NCBI GenBank assembly: GCA_022769665.1
Contig: JALEIR010000056.1
Span: 1 to 50,919, forward strand
Reading direction: 5' to 3'
DNA length: 50,919 nt
From: Lachnospiraceae bacterium
GTDB lineage: Bacteria; Bacillota; Clostridia; Lachnospirales; Lachnospiraceae
The notes under the pieces are model-generated. The model worked only from the letters and a program-made list of their open reading frames with translations. It was not told the origin of the DNA and did no database searches. Shown here piece after piece: positions 7,252-15,012 of the stretch. The position numbers and the translations under genes were made by a program. Position 1 is the stretch's first letter, and every line of letters starts with the position of its first letter.

Positions 7252-8628
7252 CTAATGGGTTTTCCCGCTTAGCCAGTAAATACTTTGGGATGCTTTGTAA
7301 AATCTCAGCTTATCCTGCAGTTTTTCAGAAGCGGTATTGTCTGTCAGAACATGACCATAGGGTGTCCATCCCTTTTCCAAACAACGGTTGATACAGAAAG
7401 CCTCCAGAGATTCGGCGATTCCCTGTCTGCGATACTCCTCCTCCACATAGAGTAGCCCCATACTTCCCTCATTGTGAAGCCCGATAAAGCCAATCTGTCT
7501 GTCGCCGTCAAAAGCTCCGTATATCTCTCCCGCCAAAATCCGCTCCCTGATATATTCTTCCGTATCATGCTTGTAACGGCTGCTGACATAGGGAACATCT
7601 TCTGTCGTAAGGCTGCGTATTGCCTTATATCTTACAGGTAATGACTCCTTCGCTGTATACAAATACTGGTTGCATTCTCCCCAAAGGCCATACCCTGCAG
7701 TTACCAGCACTTCCTTCACAAATTCCTGATTTACAATTATCCACTTTGCCTCAGGTAACCGCTCAGAAAGTTTTGTTGCTGTTTCCGTTTTCTCCGCCTT
7801 CAGCATGCAGGTGGAAGCCTCTCTGTCAAAAATAATCAGATTATTTCCGTCCCGATAAAGGATTTCACCTTTTCCCCTGGAAAGGCTCTCCATCATGTGA
7901 ATATTGTTGCGTTTATCCTTGGAAAGCTGTTTTATCAGGTGTTGCTTCTCCCGGTATTTTTCATACAAGTCCGGGCGGAATCTCAATGTACGTGTCTCGG
8001 ACTGTTCCAGCCTCCACTTCATTATTTTGGCATGATTTCCGGACAAAAGCACCTCCGGAACCCTTTTTTCGTGCCAGCTTTCCGGTCTGGAGTATTGAGG
8101 ATATTCTAACAAATCGTTGTGAAAGCTCTCCTCCTCCGCTGAGGTATCGTTTCCAAGTACTCCGGGGACCAGTCTTGCCACTGCATCAATCATCACCATC
8201 GCCGGAAGTTCGCCACCGGTCAGCACATAATCACCGATTGATACAAAATCCGTTACAACTTCCTCCAACACCCGCTCATCAATTCCTTCATAATGGCCGC
8301 AGAGAAAAATCAACTCTTCCTCCTTTGCCAGTTCCTTAGCCAGATTTTGCGTAAAAGGTGTACCCTGGGGAGTCAAATAGATGGTTCGAATCTTCTTCCC
8401 GCCGCTTGCAGCCTTCCATGCATCATAAACAGGCTGCGCCTGCATTAACATGCCCGCACCGCCTCCGTAAGTATAGTCATCCACCTTCCCATGTTTATCC
8501 AAGGTATAATCTCTGATATTCACGGCATCCAGTGAAATAATTTTCTTCTCAACCGCCCTGCCGATAATGCTTGGAGCAAGCCCCTGCAATATCATCTCAG
8601 GGAATAAAGTCAATACATGAAGCTTCAT
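7252..8628 (-). CDS. trmD: TrmD tRNA (guanine37-N1)-methyltransferase fused to a GNAT acetyltransferase
   Basis: Residues ~1-238 are complete TrmD, which methylates N1 of G37 in tRNAs to prevent frameshifting. The trefoil-knot motifs YLTPQG, LCGHYEGIDER and SIGDYVLTGGELP are all present. The reading frame continues without a stop for 220 more residues: a linker/N-subdomain (~240-330) and a GNAT fold at ~335-458, with the acetyl-CoA binding segment VEEEYRRQGIAESL at ~395-410. Stand-alone TrmD is about 240 aa. The start at 8628 overlaps the rimM stop (ATGA). The substrate of the GNAT part is unknown. There is no internal ribosome binding site that obviously re-starts the second half. Confidence 0.93.
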   Translation of the reverse strand: MKLHVLTLFPEMILQGLAPSIIGRAVEKKIISLDAVNIRDYTLDKHGKVDDYTYGGGAGMLMQAQPVYDAWKAASGGKKIRTIYLTPQGTPFTQNLAKELAKEEELIFLCGHYEGIDERVLEEVVTDFVSIGDYVLTGGELPAMVMIDAVARLVPGVLGNDTSAEEESFHNDLLEYPQYSRPESWHEKRVPEVLLSGNHAKIMKWRLEQSETRTLRFRPDLYEKYREKQHLIKQLSKDKRNNIHMMESLSRGKGEILYRDGNNLIIFDREASTCMLKAEKTETATKLSERLPEAKWIIVNQEFVKEVLVTAGYGLWGECNQYLYTAKESLPVRYKAIRSLTTEDVPYVSSRYKHDTEEYIRERILAGEIYGAFDGDRQIGFIGLHNEGSMGLLYVEEEYRRQGIAESLEAFCINRCLEKGWTPYGHVLTDNTASEKLQDKLRFYKASQSIYWLSGKTH

Positions 8629-9143
8629 GATTCCCCGTCCAGCAATCCTTCCAAAATATGAATTTTCATAAATCCCGCTTCCACATTCACCTCAAGTACA
8701 CACTGTTTGATAGCCGGTAACAGAAGTTCTCTGCCGTCATTTAAGTCAATGATATAGACATCATTTGCCCCGGTCTCCATGACATCTCGCAGCACTCCTA
8801 TTTCAGTACCGTCCTCATCCTGCACCTTTAAGCCAATCAAATCAGCCACAAAATACTCGTCTCTGTTTAGTCTGACAGCATTTTTTCTTGTCACATAAAG
8901 AGAAGCTTTGCGGTACTTCTCCACATCGTCAATGTGATCGATTCCTTTGAATTTCAAAATCACAAACTGTTTAAAGAATTTTGCGCTCTCCACCTCAAGG
9001 TCAATACGCTCTTTTCCCGTATCCAAAATAACCTCTTTCAAACGCTTAAAGCGCTTCACGTCGTCTGTTGTGGGAAATACCTTTACCTCCCCCTTCAATC
9101 CGTGGGTAGAAGTGATAAGTCCTACCTGAAAAAAATCTTCCAT
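8625..9143 (-). CDS. rimM: Ribosome maturation factor RimM
   Basis: Assembly factor for the 30S head, which binds uS19; 172 aa from the chosen start. The N-terminal barrel starts FFQVGLITSTHGLKGEVKV and the PRC barrel contains VADLIGLKV and TGANDVYII, both standard. Several upstream in-frame ATGs (up to 9227) would add a non-homologous N-terminus, so ATG at 9143 (MEDFF) is chosen from homology; its ribosome binding site is weak. It overlaps trmD by four bases. Confidence 0.93.
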   Translation of the reverse strand: MEDFFQVGLITSTHGLKGEVKVFPTTDDVKRFKRLKEVILDTGKERIDLEVESAKFFKQFVILKFKGIDHIDDVEKYRKASLYVTRKNAVRLNRDEYFVADLIGLKVQDEDGTEIGVLRDVMETGANDVYIIDLNDGRELLLPAIKQCVLEVNVEAGFMKIHILEGLLDGES

Positions 9144-9210
9144 TTCTATCACCATACTTTTCCGCATGAGCCGTTTCATGTATGACAGACTCAGATGCAT
9201 CGGAAAGAAT

Positions 9211-9242
9211 AGGGAGGGACACGCCAATGCCTGTTCCTCCCT
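9211..9242 (-). other. Strong inverted repeat between khpA and rimM
   Basis: Eleven-base arms at 9211-9221 and 9232-9242 enclose a ten-base loop. As minus-strand RNA it has one A-C mismatch; as plus-strand RNA it pairs fully with one G-U and is followed by GTTTTTC. It lies in the 155-base gap between khpA and rimM. It may act as an mRNA processing or partial termination site; no coding function is seen. Confidence 0.6.
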
Positions 9243-9298
9243 GTTTTTCAGTAACCGTAAAATGCCTCAAACAGCACTCCGCACACGAAATATGTGTG

Positions 9299-9526
9299 TT
9301 ATACAATCTCAACATCCACTCTTTTGTTATCTTTGGATGATGCAGCCTTCACAACAGCGCGAATTGCTTTTGCAATTCTGCCCTGCTTGCCGATAACTTT
9401 ACCCATATCGGATGCAGCTACATGAAGTTCGATGACTGTATTTCTGCCTTCTGTTTTCTCTGTTACGACAACCTCATCCGGATTGTCTACAAGCGCTTTC
9501 GCAACTACTTCAACTAGTTCCTTCAT
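9299..9526 (-). CDS. khpA: KH-domain RNA-binding protein KhpA (YlqC)
   Basis: Small RNA-binding protein, 75 aa, with a single KH domain; the GKQG loop lies in MGKVIGKQGRIAKAIR. In streptococci and others KhpA pairs with KhpB (Jag) and affects cell division and envelope genes. GGAGG lies six bases before ATG at 9526, so the seven extra in-frame codons upstream are not used. It sits between rpsP and rimM as in most Firmicutes. Confidence 0.95.
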   Translation of the reverse strand: MKELVEVVAKALVDNPDEVVVTEKTEGRNTVIELHVAASDMGKVIGKQGRIAKAIRAVVKAASSKDNKRVDVEIV

Positions 9527-9550
9527 AAGCCACCTCCAAAGAATCAAAAT

Positions 9551-9796
9551 TTATTTCTCGATGCCAGCTGCCTTGAAGAGTTTTCCAACCTGCTCGGTAG
9601 GCTGAGCGCCGTTTGCCAGCCACTTCTTTGCCAGCTCTTCGTTAATCTTGAAGGTGCTGGGATCTGTGCTGGGATCGTAAGTTCCGATCTCCTCAATAAA
9701 TCTTCCGTCTCTGGGGGAACGAGAATCAGCTACAATGATTCTATAAAAAGGAGCCTTCTTCTGTCCCATTCTTCTCAATCTGATTTTTACTGCCAT
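9551..9796 (-). CDS. rpsP: 30S ribosomal protein S16
   Basis: Ribosomal protein bS16, 81 aa, an early 30S assembly protein. The sequence starts [20 protein letters not shown] and contains [21 protein letters not shown], both diagnostic (partly quoted). GGAGG lies before ATG at 9796; an in-frame ATG five codons earlier overlaps that site and is rejected. It follows ffh in the operon. Confidence 0.97.
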   Translation of the reverse strand: MAVKIRLRRMGQKKAPFYRIIVADSRSPRDGRFIEEIGTYDPSTDPSTFKINEELAKKWLANGAQPTEQVGKLFKAAGIEK

Positions 9797-9876
9797 TGTT
9801 TTTTCCTCCATAAAATGCTTTTAATAGTTTCTTTTATATGAAATGCCTGCTTTGGTTACAGTCACATTCATCAAGT

Positions 9877-11244
9877 TTAAAAGGGAAATCCACCCTTCAT
9901 TCCCGGGAATCCGCCGAACATTCCCCGACCATGCTTCTTCCCGCCGCCAAACTGTTTCATCATCTTCTGTGTCTGCTCGAACTGTTTGATAAAACGGTTT
10001 ACCACAGCGACATCAACGCCTGCACCCTTAGCAATACGGTGCTTTCTCTGAGGATTTAAAAGCTTGGGATTCCGGCGTTCCTCCTTCGTCATGGAAAGGA
10101 CAATCGCCTCCGTCTGCTTTAACTGCTTTTCATCCACCATGGAATCCAAGTCTGCACCCTTCATTCCCATTCCGGGCAGCATACTCAGGATACTTGACAA
10201 ACCGCCCATATTGCGCATCTGCTTCATGCTTTCCAGATAATCCTCAAAATCGAACTTACCTTTCTTCATTCTGCCGGCCATCTCGCGGCTCTTGTCTTCA
10301 TCAATATCAATACTTTCCTGAGCTTTCTCAATAAAGGTCAGCACATCTCCCATGCCCAGGATTCTGTTTGCCATACGGTCCGGATAAAACTGCTCCATAT
10401 CGGAGAGCTTTTCTCCCATGCCCACATAGAGAATAGGCTTTCCGGTGACGGCCTTGATGGAAAGTGCCGCACCGCCCCGGGTATCTCCATCCATCTTTGT
10501 CAGGATTACCCCGTCAATTCCTATCTTCTCGTCGAACTCCTTCGCCACATTCACGGCATCTTGTCCGGTCATGGCATCTACCACCAAAAGTGTCTGGTGT
10601 ACGGAAATACTGTTCTTGATTTCCTGAAGCTCCGCCATCATATCCTCATCAATGTGAAGACGTCCCGCCGTATCCAGAATAACCACATTGTGACCATTCT
10701 TTTCAGCATAGGCTATGGCCTCTCTTGCGATCTCCACAGGCTTATGGTCCGTACCCATGGAAAACACGTCAACTTCCTGCTTCTTTCCGTTTATCTGTAA
10801 CTGTTCGATAGCTGCCGGTCTGTAAATATCGCAGGCTGCCAGCAGAGTTTTCTTCCCTTTTGTTTTAAGCTTTCCTGCCAGTTTTGCAGTTGCCGTGGTT
10901 TTACCGGCACCCTGAAGGCCTGCCATCATAATTACGGTAATCGCTTTACCGGGCTGCATGGTAATCTCGGTGGTCTCACTGCCCATAAGGGCAATCATTT
11001 CTTCGTTTACAATCTTAATGACCATCTGTCCGGGGTTTAAACCGTTCATTACGTCCTGACCGATTGCGCGCTCCTCAACGGACTTGACGAACTGCTTTAC
11101 CACCTTAAAGTTTACATCTGCTTCCAGCAGCGCCATTTTAACTTCCTTAAGCGCAGCCTTTACATCCTCTTCTGTCAGGCGTCCCTTACTCCGCAGGTTC
11201 TTAAATACATTTTGCAGTTTTTCCGTTAAGCTCTCAAATGCCAC
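9877..11244 (-). CDS. ffh: Signal recognition particle protein Ffh (SRP54)
   Basis: GTPase of the signal recognition particle, which carries nascent membrane and secreted proteins to FtsY. The N domain (~1-85) precedes the G domain with G1 GLQGAGKTTATAKLAG, DTAGRLH and TKMDGD. The C-terminal M domain (~300-455) is Met-rich (SMLPGMGMKG, QMRNMGG) and ends in a Gly-Met tail. The start is a GTG at 11242-11244 with GAGGGA seven bases upstream; it matches the family start (AFESLTEKLQ). The 19 codons upstream are not homologous. It follows ylxM. Confidence 0.96.
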   Translation of the reverse strand: MAFESLTEKLQNVFKNLRSKGRLTEEDVKAALKEVKMALLEADVNFKVVKQFVKSVEERAIGQDVMNGLNPGQMVIKIVNEEMIALMGSETTEITMQPGKAITVIMMAGLQGAGKTTATAKLAGKLKTKGKKTLLAACDIYRPAAIEQLQINGKKQEVDVFSMGTDHKPVEIAREAIAYAEKNGHNVVILDTAGRLHIDEDMMAELQEIKNSISVHQTLLVVDAMTGQDAVNVAKEFDEKIGIDGVILTKMDGDTRGGAALSIKAVTGKPILYVGMGEKLSDMEQFYPDRMANRILGMGDVLTFIEKAQESIDIDEDKSREMAGRMKKGKFDFEDYLESMKQMRNMGGLSSILSMLPGMGMKGADLDSMVDEKQLKQTEAIVLSMTKEERRNPKLLNPQRKHRIAKGAGVDVAVVNRFIKQFEQTQKMMKQFGGGKKHGRGMFGGFPGMKGGFPF

Positions 11245-11330
11245 CTGTGATTCCCTCTGCTCAAATTCTATATCTTTAATCTTGCATATCCTGCCGCTCA
11301 ATCAGCACGCTTTATACACAATATTGATAC

Positions 11331-11684
11331 TTACAACTCCTTCAGCAGTTCCCCGCACAATACATCAATGCGCTGTAATCTGCTTTTTTCATCCGCGCCC
11401 TTCATCGGCACTTTTCCGCCGGCAAGGCTTTGGATTTCTTTTATAGTGTCCTTTGCTTTCGCAAAGCGTTCCACCAGATGCAGCTTACTCTCATAATCCT
11501 GAAGTATCTTGTCACACCTTTTAATCAAATCGTGTACGCCCTGCCTGCTGATTCCCTGCTCCTCAGCAATCTCGCTGAGAGAAAGGTCATTATAAACCGC
11601 ATCCTCGTACACTCTGCGCTGATGCTCCGTCAGCAGTTCCCCGTAAAAATCAAACAACATTGTCTGTTCATAAAGCTTATCCAT
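11331..11684 (-). CDS. ylxM: YlxM-family (UPF0122) helix-turn-helix protein
   Basis: Small DNA- or RNA-binding regulator almost always found just before ffh; 117 aa. A sigma-70 region 4-like helix-turn-helix occupies residues ~20-62 (LTEHQRRVYEDAVYNDLSLS, then IAEEQGISRQGVHDLIKR). It is thought to modulate SRP function, but the mechanism is unsettled. ATG at 11684 (MDKLYEQ) fits the family; a GTG seven codons upstream is possible. It is the first gene of the ffh operon and has its own promoter. Confidence 0.92.
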   Translation of the reverse strand: MDKLYEQTMLFDFYGELLTEHQRRVYEDAVYNDLSLSEIAEEQGISRQGVHDLIKRCDKILQDYESKLHLVERFAKAKDTIKEIQSLAGGKVPMKGADEKSRLQRIDVLCGELLKEL

Positions 11685-11725
11685 TTTACTCAAAGACCTC
11701 TGCACACACTTTATCAGCCTTGTGT

Positions 11726-11754
11726 ATCTTACTACACGAGGATGCAGGTGTCAA
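11726..11754 (-). promoter_or_regulatory. Promoter of ylxM-ffh operon
   Basis: On the minus strand -35 TTGACA (11749-11754), 17-base spacer and -10 TAAGAT (11726-11731) lie about 40 bases before ylxM. The -35 lies inside a palindrome described separately. Confidence 0.85.
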
Positions 11755-11771
11755 GTATTTTTTCTTGACAC
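11748..11771. repeat. Palindrome covering the ylxM -35 element
   Basis: Perfect 8-base arms GTGTCAAG (11748-11755) and CTTGACAC (11764-11771) are separated by eight A/T-rich bases. It begins directly after the yitT stop codon. No T-run follows, so it is a poor terminator; position over the -35 suggests an operator or simply a stabilising 3' end for yitT. Confidence 0.7.
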
Positions 11772-12677
11772 TTATAATCTTTCGCTAAATATACTCTTGT
11801 AGCCTTCCCCGAAAATTTCCGTTGCGCCGGTAACAATCAGAAAAGAAGCCGGGTCCTCCTCTCTAACAATTTCCTCTGCCTTGGGGGACAACTGTTTTTT
11901 GATAACGCACATAATCACGTTTTTGCTCTTCCCGCTGTATGCTCCGCTTCCGGAAATGTGGGTCGCTCCGATATCCAAATCCTCCAGCAGTCTTTTTGTA
12001 ATTGCTTCATATTTATCACTGATAATAAACATCAGTTTTGCTCCGTCACGTCCGTACAGGACAACATCCAGCAAAACAGAATTGATGACAACCACCACTC
12101 CCGCATACAGCGCCACATCAATATCCTTGAAGGCAAATGCCGACAGAGTAACAATCACCGCATCCGTAACCAAAAACAGGGAACCGGTCTTCAGATGAGG
12201 AAATTTCAACCGAAGAAGTTTTATTATGATATCTGTTCCGCCGGTGGTTGCTCCCGCTTTAAATACCAGTCCCAGGCCCACCGCCATCAGGGAACCGCCA
12301 ACCAATGCCGCCAAAAAAGGGTCTGTTGTAACAGCTCCAATCGGTGCCAGAAGGTTGACAAACAGGGAAGTCATGGCCGTACAGTACATGGTAGACAAAA
12401 TAAAACGTAGTCCAAACTTCCAGGTCCCGATAGCCAAAATCGGAATATTAATAATTAACAACCATGTACCGGTAGCCAATCCCGTAAGGCGGTTCAAAAT
12501 AATTGCAATACCCGTAACACCGCCGGGTGCCAGAGAGTTCGGGTCCAGAAAGAAGCTGACCGAAACCGAATATAATAATGATGCAAAAGTAATCATCACA
12601 TAGTCCAAAACACGTCGCTTAACCGATTTCCTTTCCTCATATCGAATTTCATTTTGCTGTTCCTTCGTCATCGTCAT
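11772..12677 (-). CDS. YitT family membrane protein (DUF161 + DUF2179)
   Basis: Integral membrane protein of 301 aa. About five hydrophobic helices fall between residues ~28 and ~210, with the family signatures FLDPNSLAPGGVTGIAIIL and GLVFKAGATTGGTDIIIKLL. The last ~80 residues form the soluble DUF2179 domain (DIGATHISGSGAYSGK). No transport substrate is established for this family. AGAGGA lies seven bases before ATG at 12677. Between ftsY and ylxM one would normally expect direct adjacency; yitT and ilvA lie in between here. Confidence 0.92.
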   Translation of the reverse strand: MTMTKEQQNEIRYEERKSVKRRVLDYVMITFASLLYSVSVSFFLDPNSLAPGGVTGIAIILNRLTGLATGTWLLIINIPILAIGTWKFGLRFILSTMYCTAMTSLFVNLLAPIGAVTTDPFLAALVGGSLMAVGLGLVFKAGATTGGTDIIIKLLRLKFPHLKTGSLFLVTDAVIVTLSAFAFKDIDVALYAGVVVVINSVLLDVVLYGRDGAKLMFIISDKYEAITKRLLEDLDIGATHISGSGAYSGKSKNVIMCVIKKQLSPKAEEIVREEDPASFLIVTGATEIFGEGYKSIFSERL

Positions 12678-12722
12678 ACTGCTTTCCTCTTTTCTTTCCG
12701 ATCAAATCCGAACATAAAGCCA

Positions 12723-12754
12723 AAAATCCGCATACTATATAATATGCGGATTTT
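12723..12754 (-). terminator. Terminator after ilvA
   Basis: Twelve-base perfect arms (12723-12734 and 12743-12754) enclose an 8-base loop; the arms end in A/T runs on both sides. It lies 39 bases after the ilvA stop and before yitT, so it closes the ilvA transcript and could work in both directions. Confidence 0.85.
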
Positions 12755-12792
12755 ATCGGTGAAACATTTCACTTCTTTTCAATTTTTTTACT

Positions 12793-14016
12793 TTATATCA
12801 CTGCCGCAACCTGTCTGGGCTGATAGCCTTCCTTTTCCAAGGCCTCCATAATCCGATGCTTATGCTCGGTTCCGAAGGCTTCCAACGTTATCTTCAGCTC
12901 AACCGCTGCATTTCTGTTGATGGAGACAAACTGGTTATGCTCCAGCTTGATTACATTTCCGTTGACTCCCGCAATAATTCCGGATACCCTGCATAGTTCG
13001 CCGGGCTTGTCGGGAAGAAGTACAGAAACCGTAAAGATTCTGTCTCTCAAAATCAATCCCTGCTGTACCACGGAGGACATGGTAATCACATCCATGTTGC
13101 CGCCGCTTAAAATAGAAACAATCTTTTTGTCCTTTACATCAAGGTGCTTTAAGGCAGCCACCGTCAGCAGTCCGGAATTCTCCACCACCATCTTATGATT
13201 CTCCACCATATCCAGGAAAGCAACCACAAGTTCCTTGTCCTCCACGGTGATAACATCATCCAGATTTGCCTTTATGTAAGGGAAAAGCTTCCCTCCGGGT
13301 GTCTTTACAGCCGTGCCGTCTGCAATGGTATTCACCTTGGGCAGTGTTACGACCTTGTCTGCTGCAAGAGATGCCTGCATACAGTTTGCTCCCGCAGGCT
13401 CCACTCCGATTACCTTAATCTTGGGGTTCAAAAGCTTTGCCAACGTAGAGACACCGGTTGCAAGTCCGCCCCCGCCGATAGGAACCAGAATATAGTCTAC
13501 CAAGGGAAGTTCTTTTACAATTTCCATTGCAATGGTTCCCTGTCCTGTTGCAACCGCCAAATCATCAAAGGGGTGAATAAAGGTATAACCGTGTTCCTCC
13601 GCCAATTCGTAAGCTTTTGCACAGGCCTCATCGTACACATCACCGAACAAAACCACCTCTGCTCCGTAGCTCTTGGTCCGGTTTACCTTGATCAGAGGAG
13701 TGGTAGTCGGCATGACAATGGTCGCTTTTGCACCGTAGCACTTTGCCGCATAGGCAACTCCCTGTGCGTGATTGCCCGCAGAAGCAGTAATTAATCCCTT
13801 GGCTCTCTCCTCTTCGGAAAGGGTGCTCATCTTATAATAAGCTCCACGTACTTTATACGCTCCCGTAAACTGCATATTTTCAGGCTTTAAGTAAACCTTA
13901 TTTCCGGTTTGTGCGCTGAAATAATCGCTGAAAACCAGCTTTGTCTCAAGCGTAACTCTCTTGACAATCTCTGATGCTTCCTCAAATTTTTCCAGTGTCA
14001 ACATCTTTTCTTCCAT
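12793..14016 (-). CDS. ilvA: Threonine ammonia-lyase with C-terminal ACT-like domain
   Basis: PLP enzyme that deaminates threonine to 2-oxobutanoate, which feeds isoleucine or propionate formation. The PLP lysine lies in FTGAYKVRGAYYK (~residue 54). The phosphate loop is PIGGGGLATG and the ASAGNHAQGVAYAA segment is standard. Residues ~330-407 form one ACT-like domain (VSVLLPDKPGELCRVSGII), which suggests allosteric control. At 407 aa it is the short Clostridia/TdcB-like form with one regulatory domain, so a catabolic role is possible. AGAGAGGTG precedes ATG at 14016. It follows ftsY by 15 bases (upstream gene on this strand). Confidence 0.92.
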   Translation of the reverse strand: MEEKMLTLEKFEEASEIVKRVTLETKLVFSDYFSAQTGNKVYLKPENMQFTGAYKVRGAYYKMSTLSEEERAKGLITASAGNHAQGVAYAAKCYGAKATIVMPTTTPLIKVNRTKSYGAEVVLFGDVYDEACAKAYELAEEHGYTFIHPFDDLAVATGQGTIAMEIVKELPLVDYILVPIGGGGLATGVSTLAKLLNPKIKVIGVEPAGANCMQASLAADKVVTLPKVNTIADGTAVKTPGGKLFPYIKANLDDVITVEDKELVVAFLDMVENHKMVVENSGLLTVAALKHLDVKDKKIVSILSGGNMDVITMSSVVQQGLILRDRIFTVSVLLPDKPGELCRVSGIIAGVNGNVIKLEHNQFVSINRNAAVELKITLEAFGTEHKHRIMEALEKEGYQPRQVAAVI

Positions 14017-14031
14017 AAATCAGCACCTCTC

Positions 14032-14979
14032 TCATGCTTCCTCTTCATCCATTCTTATATCAAACAGGGCATTAACAAAGTCATCCGAATCAAATTTTTG
14101 CAAATCGTCAATGGTCTCACCGACACCGATATATTTCACGGGGACTTTCAACTCTGACTGGATTGCAACGGCAATACCACCCTTTGCCGTACCGTCCATC
14201 TTTGTCAAAATAATACCGGTCAAATCCGCAACATCTCCGAATTCCCTTGCCTGTACCAACGCATTCTGACCTGTGGTACCGTCCAGTACAATCAGGTTTT
14301 CCCTGTGTACATCCGGAAATTCCCTGTCAATGATTCGGTTCATCTTGCGCAGTTCTTCCATGAGATTCTTTTTATTATGAAGACGTCCTGCCGTGTCAAT
14401 CAACAGCACATCCACACCTCTCGCCTTTGCCGCACTTACCGCATCATAGACTACGCTGGCCGGATCTGCGCCTTCGTTGCCTCCTACCATGGGAACGTCT
14501 GCACGTCTTGCCCATTCAGCCAGCTGTTCACCCGCGGCCGCACGAAAGGTATCTGCCGCTGCAATCAGTACTTTTTTGCCTTCCTCTTTCAACTTACCGG
14601 CAAGCTTTCCGACGGATGTGGTCTTTCCAACACCGTTGACGCCGATAACCATGATGACAGACTGCTTTTTTTCAAAATCATAAGCGGTTTCGTCAACCCG
14701 CATCTGCTCCTTGATTCCGTCAATCAAAAGCTGTTTACATTCCGACGGCTCCTTGATGTGATTCTCCTTCACCTGACTTTTCAAACGTTCAATGATTTCC
14801 GTTGTCGCCTTCACACCGATATCACCCATAATCAGAATCTCTTCCAATTCCTCATAGAAATCCTCATCAATCGCCGAAAAGCCGTTGAACACAGAATCTA
14901 TTCCCCGGACAATTGTTTCTCTTGTCTTGGTCAGACCTTCCTTCAGTCTGGCGAAAAAGCCTTTCTTCTCCTCGCTCAT
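14032..14979 (-). CDS. ftsY: Signal recognition particle receptor FtsY
   Basis: SRP receptor GTPase at the membrane, partner of Ffh; 315 aa. The NG domain has G1 GVNGVGKTTSVGKLAG, DTAGRLHNKKNL and TKMDGTAKGGIAVAI. The N-terminal acidic region is short (MSEEKKGFFARLKEGL), as is usual in Firmicutes. AGGAAAGG lies seven bases before ATG at 14979; an ATG seven codons earlier is rejected. It follows smc by 33 bases. Confidence 0.97.
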   Translation of the reverse strand: MSEEKKGFFARLKEGLTKTRETIVRGIDSVFNGFSAIDEDFYEELEEILIMGDIGVKATTEIIERLKSQVKENHIKEPSECKQLLIDGIKEQMRVDETAYDFEKKQSVIMVIGVNGVGKTTSVGKLAGKLKEEGKKVLIAAADTFRAAAGEQLAEWARRADVPMVGGNEGADPASVVYDAVSAAKARGVDVLLIDTAGRLHNKKNLMEELRKMNRIIDREFPDVHRENLIVLDGTTGQNALVQAREFGDVADLTGIILTKMDGTAKGGIAVAIQSELKVPVKYIGVGETIDDLQKFDSDDFVNALFDIRMDEEEA

Positions 14980-15012
14980 ACGCAATCCTTTCCTTCTCAC
15001 AAAACAAAATTC

